From AP-15 sp963832875 (GTDB lineage: Bacteria > Pseudomonadota > Alphaproteobacteria > ATCC43930 > CGMCC-115725): a DNA stretch of 64,000 nucleotides. The notes under the pieces were generated by a model. The model did not search any database and was not told the origin of the DNA. It was given only the letters and a program-made list of their open reading frames with translations. Every line of letters begins with the position of its first letter. Position 1 is the stretch's first letter. Location: NCBI GenBank assembly GCA_963832875.1, contig CAWHWB010000007.1, forward strand, positions 186,001 through 250,000, in the 5' to 3' direction. Positions 62,039-64,000 of this stretch are shown piece by piece. A program made the translations under genes and the position numbers.

Positions 62039-64000
62039 CTGGAAAGCGCCGTCTTCGAAACCGTTTATACCGGCTGCGCGCTCGCCTTTCTGCTGATCGT
62101 CGCGCTGATGGTGTTGCGCGGCCGGACCAGCAGGACCGGTTGGGCGATCGTTGGCTGCTGCCTGGTCTCGGCCATCTGGGCGCTGGCGACCGATGCCGCG
62201 GCGATCCTGCCGACCGGCGTCCCGCCGCTGCTCGACACCCTCAGGCTCTCGGCCTGGCTGGTGTTCGCGGCGACGCTGGTGACCGCGCGCGCCGACGACG
62301 GCTCCGAAGTCGGTCGGCGCTATCTGATCGCGGCCTTGGTCTTCTGCGCGGTGGCGATCGCGGGCGATTTGCGCACCCTGGTCTTCGGCAGCGACATTTG
62401 GGGCCTTTACGCGCTGCTCTTGATGCGGGTCGGGTTCGGCGTCTTCGGATTGCTGACGATCGAGAATTTGTGGCGCAACACCGAGTCAGCCCGGCGTTGG
62501 CAGGTCTGGCCATTGTGCCTCGGCCTCGGCTTTCTGTTCGCCTACGAGTTGTTTTTGTTCTCCGATGCCTTCATCACCCGCGGCCGGGTCGATCCGGGCC
62601 TGGCGCTCGGCCGGGCGATCGCCGCCGGGTTCATGGCGCCGCTGCTGGCCCTGGCGATGGCGCGCAATCGCCAGTGGCGGGTCGATATCCACGTCTCGCG
62701 ACAAGTGGTGCTGCATACCGCAACCCTGCTGGCGAGCGGCTGCTTTCTGTTGGCCGTGGCGATCGTGGCGATGCTGCTGCGCCGGTTTGGCGGCGATTGG
62801 GGGTTGGTGCTGCAGCTGGCGATGCTGTTTGGCAGCATCGTCGTGCTCGCCACCGTGCTGACTTCGGGAAGCTTCCGGCAGCGTCTGAAATTCCTGATCT
62901 CTAGGAATTTCTTCAGCCATCGCTACGACTATCGCGTCGAATGGCTCAAATTCATCAATCTCGTGTCCGAGCCGCGGCATGGCGACGAGCTCCAGGCCAG
63001 GATCATCCGCGCTCTGGCCGAATTCGTCGACAGCCCGGCCGGAATGCTGTGGTCGCGCAGCCCCGGTTTCGGCTACCGCCCGACCGCGGCGTGGCAGGTG
63101 CGCACCGAGTTCGGCGCCGCGGTGGCGAGCGAGGCATCGTTCGTTGCCGGGTTTCGCGACGGCGGCTGGATCCAGGAGCGCGTGCGCGATGTCGCGGCCG
63201 AGGCCGAGGGATGGCGGTTCGCCTCGCCACGGGCCTGGCTCGCCGTGCCGTTGTCGCATCGCCGCGAACTGGTTGGCTTTGTCGTGCTCGACCGCCCGAG
63301 CCATCCGGTCGAGCTCGATTGGGAGGCCTTCGAGTTGTTGCGCGCGGCCGGACGCCAAGCGGCGAGCTATCTGGCCGAGGAGCACTCGACCAAGGGCCTG
63401 CGGGAGGCCGAGCTGCTGACCGAATACAGCAAGCGCTTTGCCTTTGTGGTCCACGACATCAAAAATCTGGCCAGCCAACTCGGCTTGGTCGTGGCCAACG
63501 CGCGCCGCTATATCGAGGATCCCGAGTTTCGGCGCGACATGCTCCAGACCGTGGAGGATTCGGTCGCCCGCATGAACCACCTGCTCAACCAGCTGAAATC
63601 CGACCCGGCGACGCGGCCGATGGCGCTGCGCGACCCGGCGGCGATCGTCGCCACGGTCGCCGCCGATTTCGCCGCGGGCTCGGTCGTCGTCGAGACCGAC
63701 GGCAACAGCGCGGACCAGGTCGTGGCGATCGCTCCCGACCGGCTCCGCTCAGCCGTGACCCATCTGGTGCAGAACGCGCTCGACGCCTCGCCGCCGGGCG
63801 ATGCGGTCCGGGTCGAGGCGCGCCGGCTCGGCAGCCAGTTTCTGATCGATGTCGTCGATCGCGGCGCCGGAATGGACGAGGCGTTTATCCGCGACGGGCT
63901 GTTCCTGCCGTTCCGCTCGACCAAATCGGGCGGCTACGGCATCGGCGCCTTCCAGACCCGAGAACTGATCCGGGCCGCCGGCGGCGAGCTCGAAGTCATT
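62039..64000 (+). CDS. prsK: PrsK-like XrtA/PEP-CTERM sensor histidine kinase, C-terminus off window
   Basis: An open reading frame of at least 654 codons with no ATG, GTG or TTG near its beginning; the most likely start is CTG at 62039, with AGGA upstream, 11 bp after the sugar-transferase stop. The N-terminal 250 residues have seven to eight helices. A GAF-like region (about 300-440) follows, then a kinase core with H472 in FVVHDIKNLASQL and the ATPase motifs VTHLVQNALDASP, DRGAGMD and GYGIGAFQTREL. In other bacteria PrsK pairs with regulator PrsR to control exopolysaccharide and PEP-CTERM genes. The window ends before the stop codon. Confidence 0.88.
   Translation, partial: MESAVFETVYTGCALAFLLIVALMVLRGRTSRTGWAIVGCCLVSAIWALATDAAAILPTGVPPLLDTLRLSAWLVFAATLVTARADDGSEVGRRYLIAALVFCAVAIAGDLRTLVFGSDIWGLYALLLMRVGFGVFGLLTIENLWRNTESARRWQVWPLCLGLGFLFAYELFLFSDAFITRGRVDPGLALGRAIAAGFMAPLLALAMARNRQWRVDIHVSRQVVLHTATLLASGCFLLAVAIVAMLLRRFGGDWGLVLQLAMLFGSIVVLATVLTSGSFRQRLKFLISRNFFSHRYDYRVEWLKFINLVSEPRHGDELQARIIRALAEFVDSPAGMLWSRSPGFGYRPTAAWQVRTEFGAAVASEASFVAGFRDGGWIQERVRDVAAEAEGWRFASPRAWLAVPLSHRRELVGFVVLDRPSHPVELDWEAFELLRAAGRQAASYLAEEHSTKGLREAELLTEYSKRFAFVVHDIKNLASQLGLVVANARRYIEDPEFRRDMLQTVEDSVARMNHLLNQLKSDPATRPMALRDPAAIVATVAADFAAGSVVVETDGNSADQVVAIAPDRLRSAVTHLVQNALDASPPGDAVRVEARRLGSQFLIDVVDRGAGMDEAFIRDGLFLPFRSTKSGGYGIGAFQTRELIRAAGGELEVI

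Overview
The window is high-GC, densely packed bacterial chromosome. It most likely comes from an alphaproteobacterium. The support is a FixL-type oxygen-sensor kinase, a Tim14-like membrane J-protein, DUF1194, a PF06262-type zincin and pterin dehydratase genes, plus a sugar transferase and PrsK-type kinase of the XrtA/PEP-CTERM exopolysaccharide system. I cannot name a genus. I see no rRNA, tRNA, CRISPR array, intact insertion sequence or prophage.

Region 1 (1-29.3 kb) looks like an oxygen-limitation and energy-stress island. It holds gap-pgk, an alpha-glucan phosphorylase, a zinc alcohol dehydrogenase, a FixL-like haem PAS kinase and a stand-alone receiver. It also holds an ornithine-decarboxylase-type enzyme, five CBS-pair proteins, three universal stress proteins, a triple-BON protein, two tiny c-type cytochromes and an acyl-CoA-synthetase/GNAT fusion. 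An HlyD-RbbA-permease export set runs into a Lon-like protease, and a ribosome-hibernation factor is fused to a cold-shock-like domain. Eight FNR/FixK-type boxes (TTGAT-N4-ATCAA or close) sit 34-75 bp in front of the leading genes. I noticed none in the remaining 37 kb. The simplest reading is one regulon controlled by an FNR/FixK protein encoded elsewhere, possibly informed by the local FixL-like sensor. It would shift the cell to glycogen use, fermentation, ribosome storage and protein quality control when oxygen runs out.

Region 2 (29.5-39.3 kb) is mixed metabolism: a MOSC/ferredoxin-reductase fusion, an FAD disulfide oxidoreductase, an NTF2-like protein, 3-methyladenine DNA glycosylase, transketolase, a PanE-like reductase and an oxaloacetate-decarboxylase-like enzyme. 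A gene-poor, more AT-rich stretch (31.3-32.4 kb) carries an orphan gene and a coding remnant. A strong nested inverted repeat follows transketolase.

Region 3 (39.4-53.1 kb) has a TonB-ExbD-ExbB set downstream of a TonB-dependent receptor with a palindromic operator. After it come envelope and housekeeping genes (DUF1194, proline iminopeptidase, PagL-like deacylase, pterin dehydratase, zincin), two small conserved-looking proteins, a molybdopterin oxidoreductase, a VWA protein and a Tim14-like J-protein.

Region 4 (53.3-64 kb) has an MFS exporter, a glutathione transferase, a single-chain TMD-NBD-TMD-NBD ABC exporter, a truncated cupin gene, a LysR regulator, and the start of an XrtA-type exopolysaccharide locus (sugar transferase, then a PrsK-like kinase running off the window).

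Data caution: five otherwise normal genes are broken by single-base frameshifts (near 20,484; 29,757; 35,937 and 35,962; 50,337; 55,807; 56,084; 57,134). Most are one-base expansions of short runs, so draft-sequence error is at least as likely as true decay.
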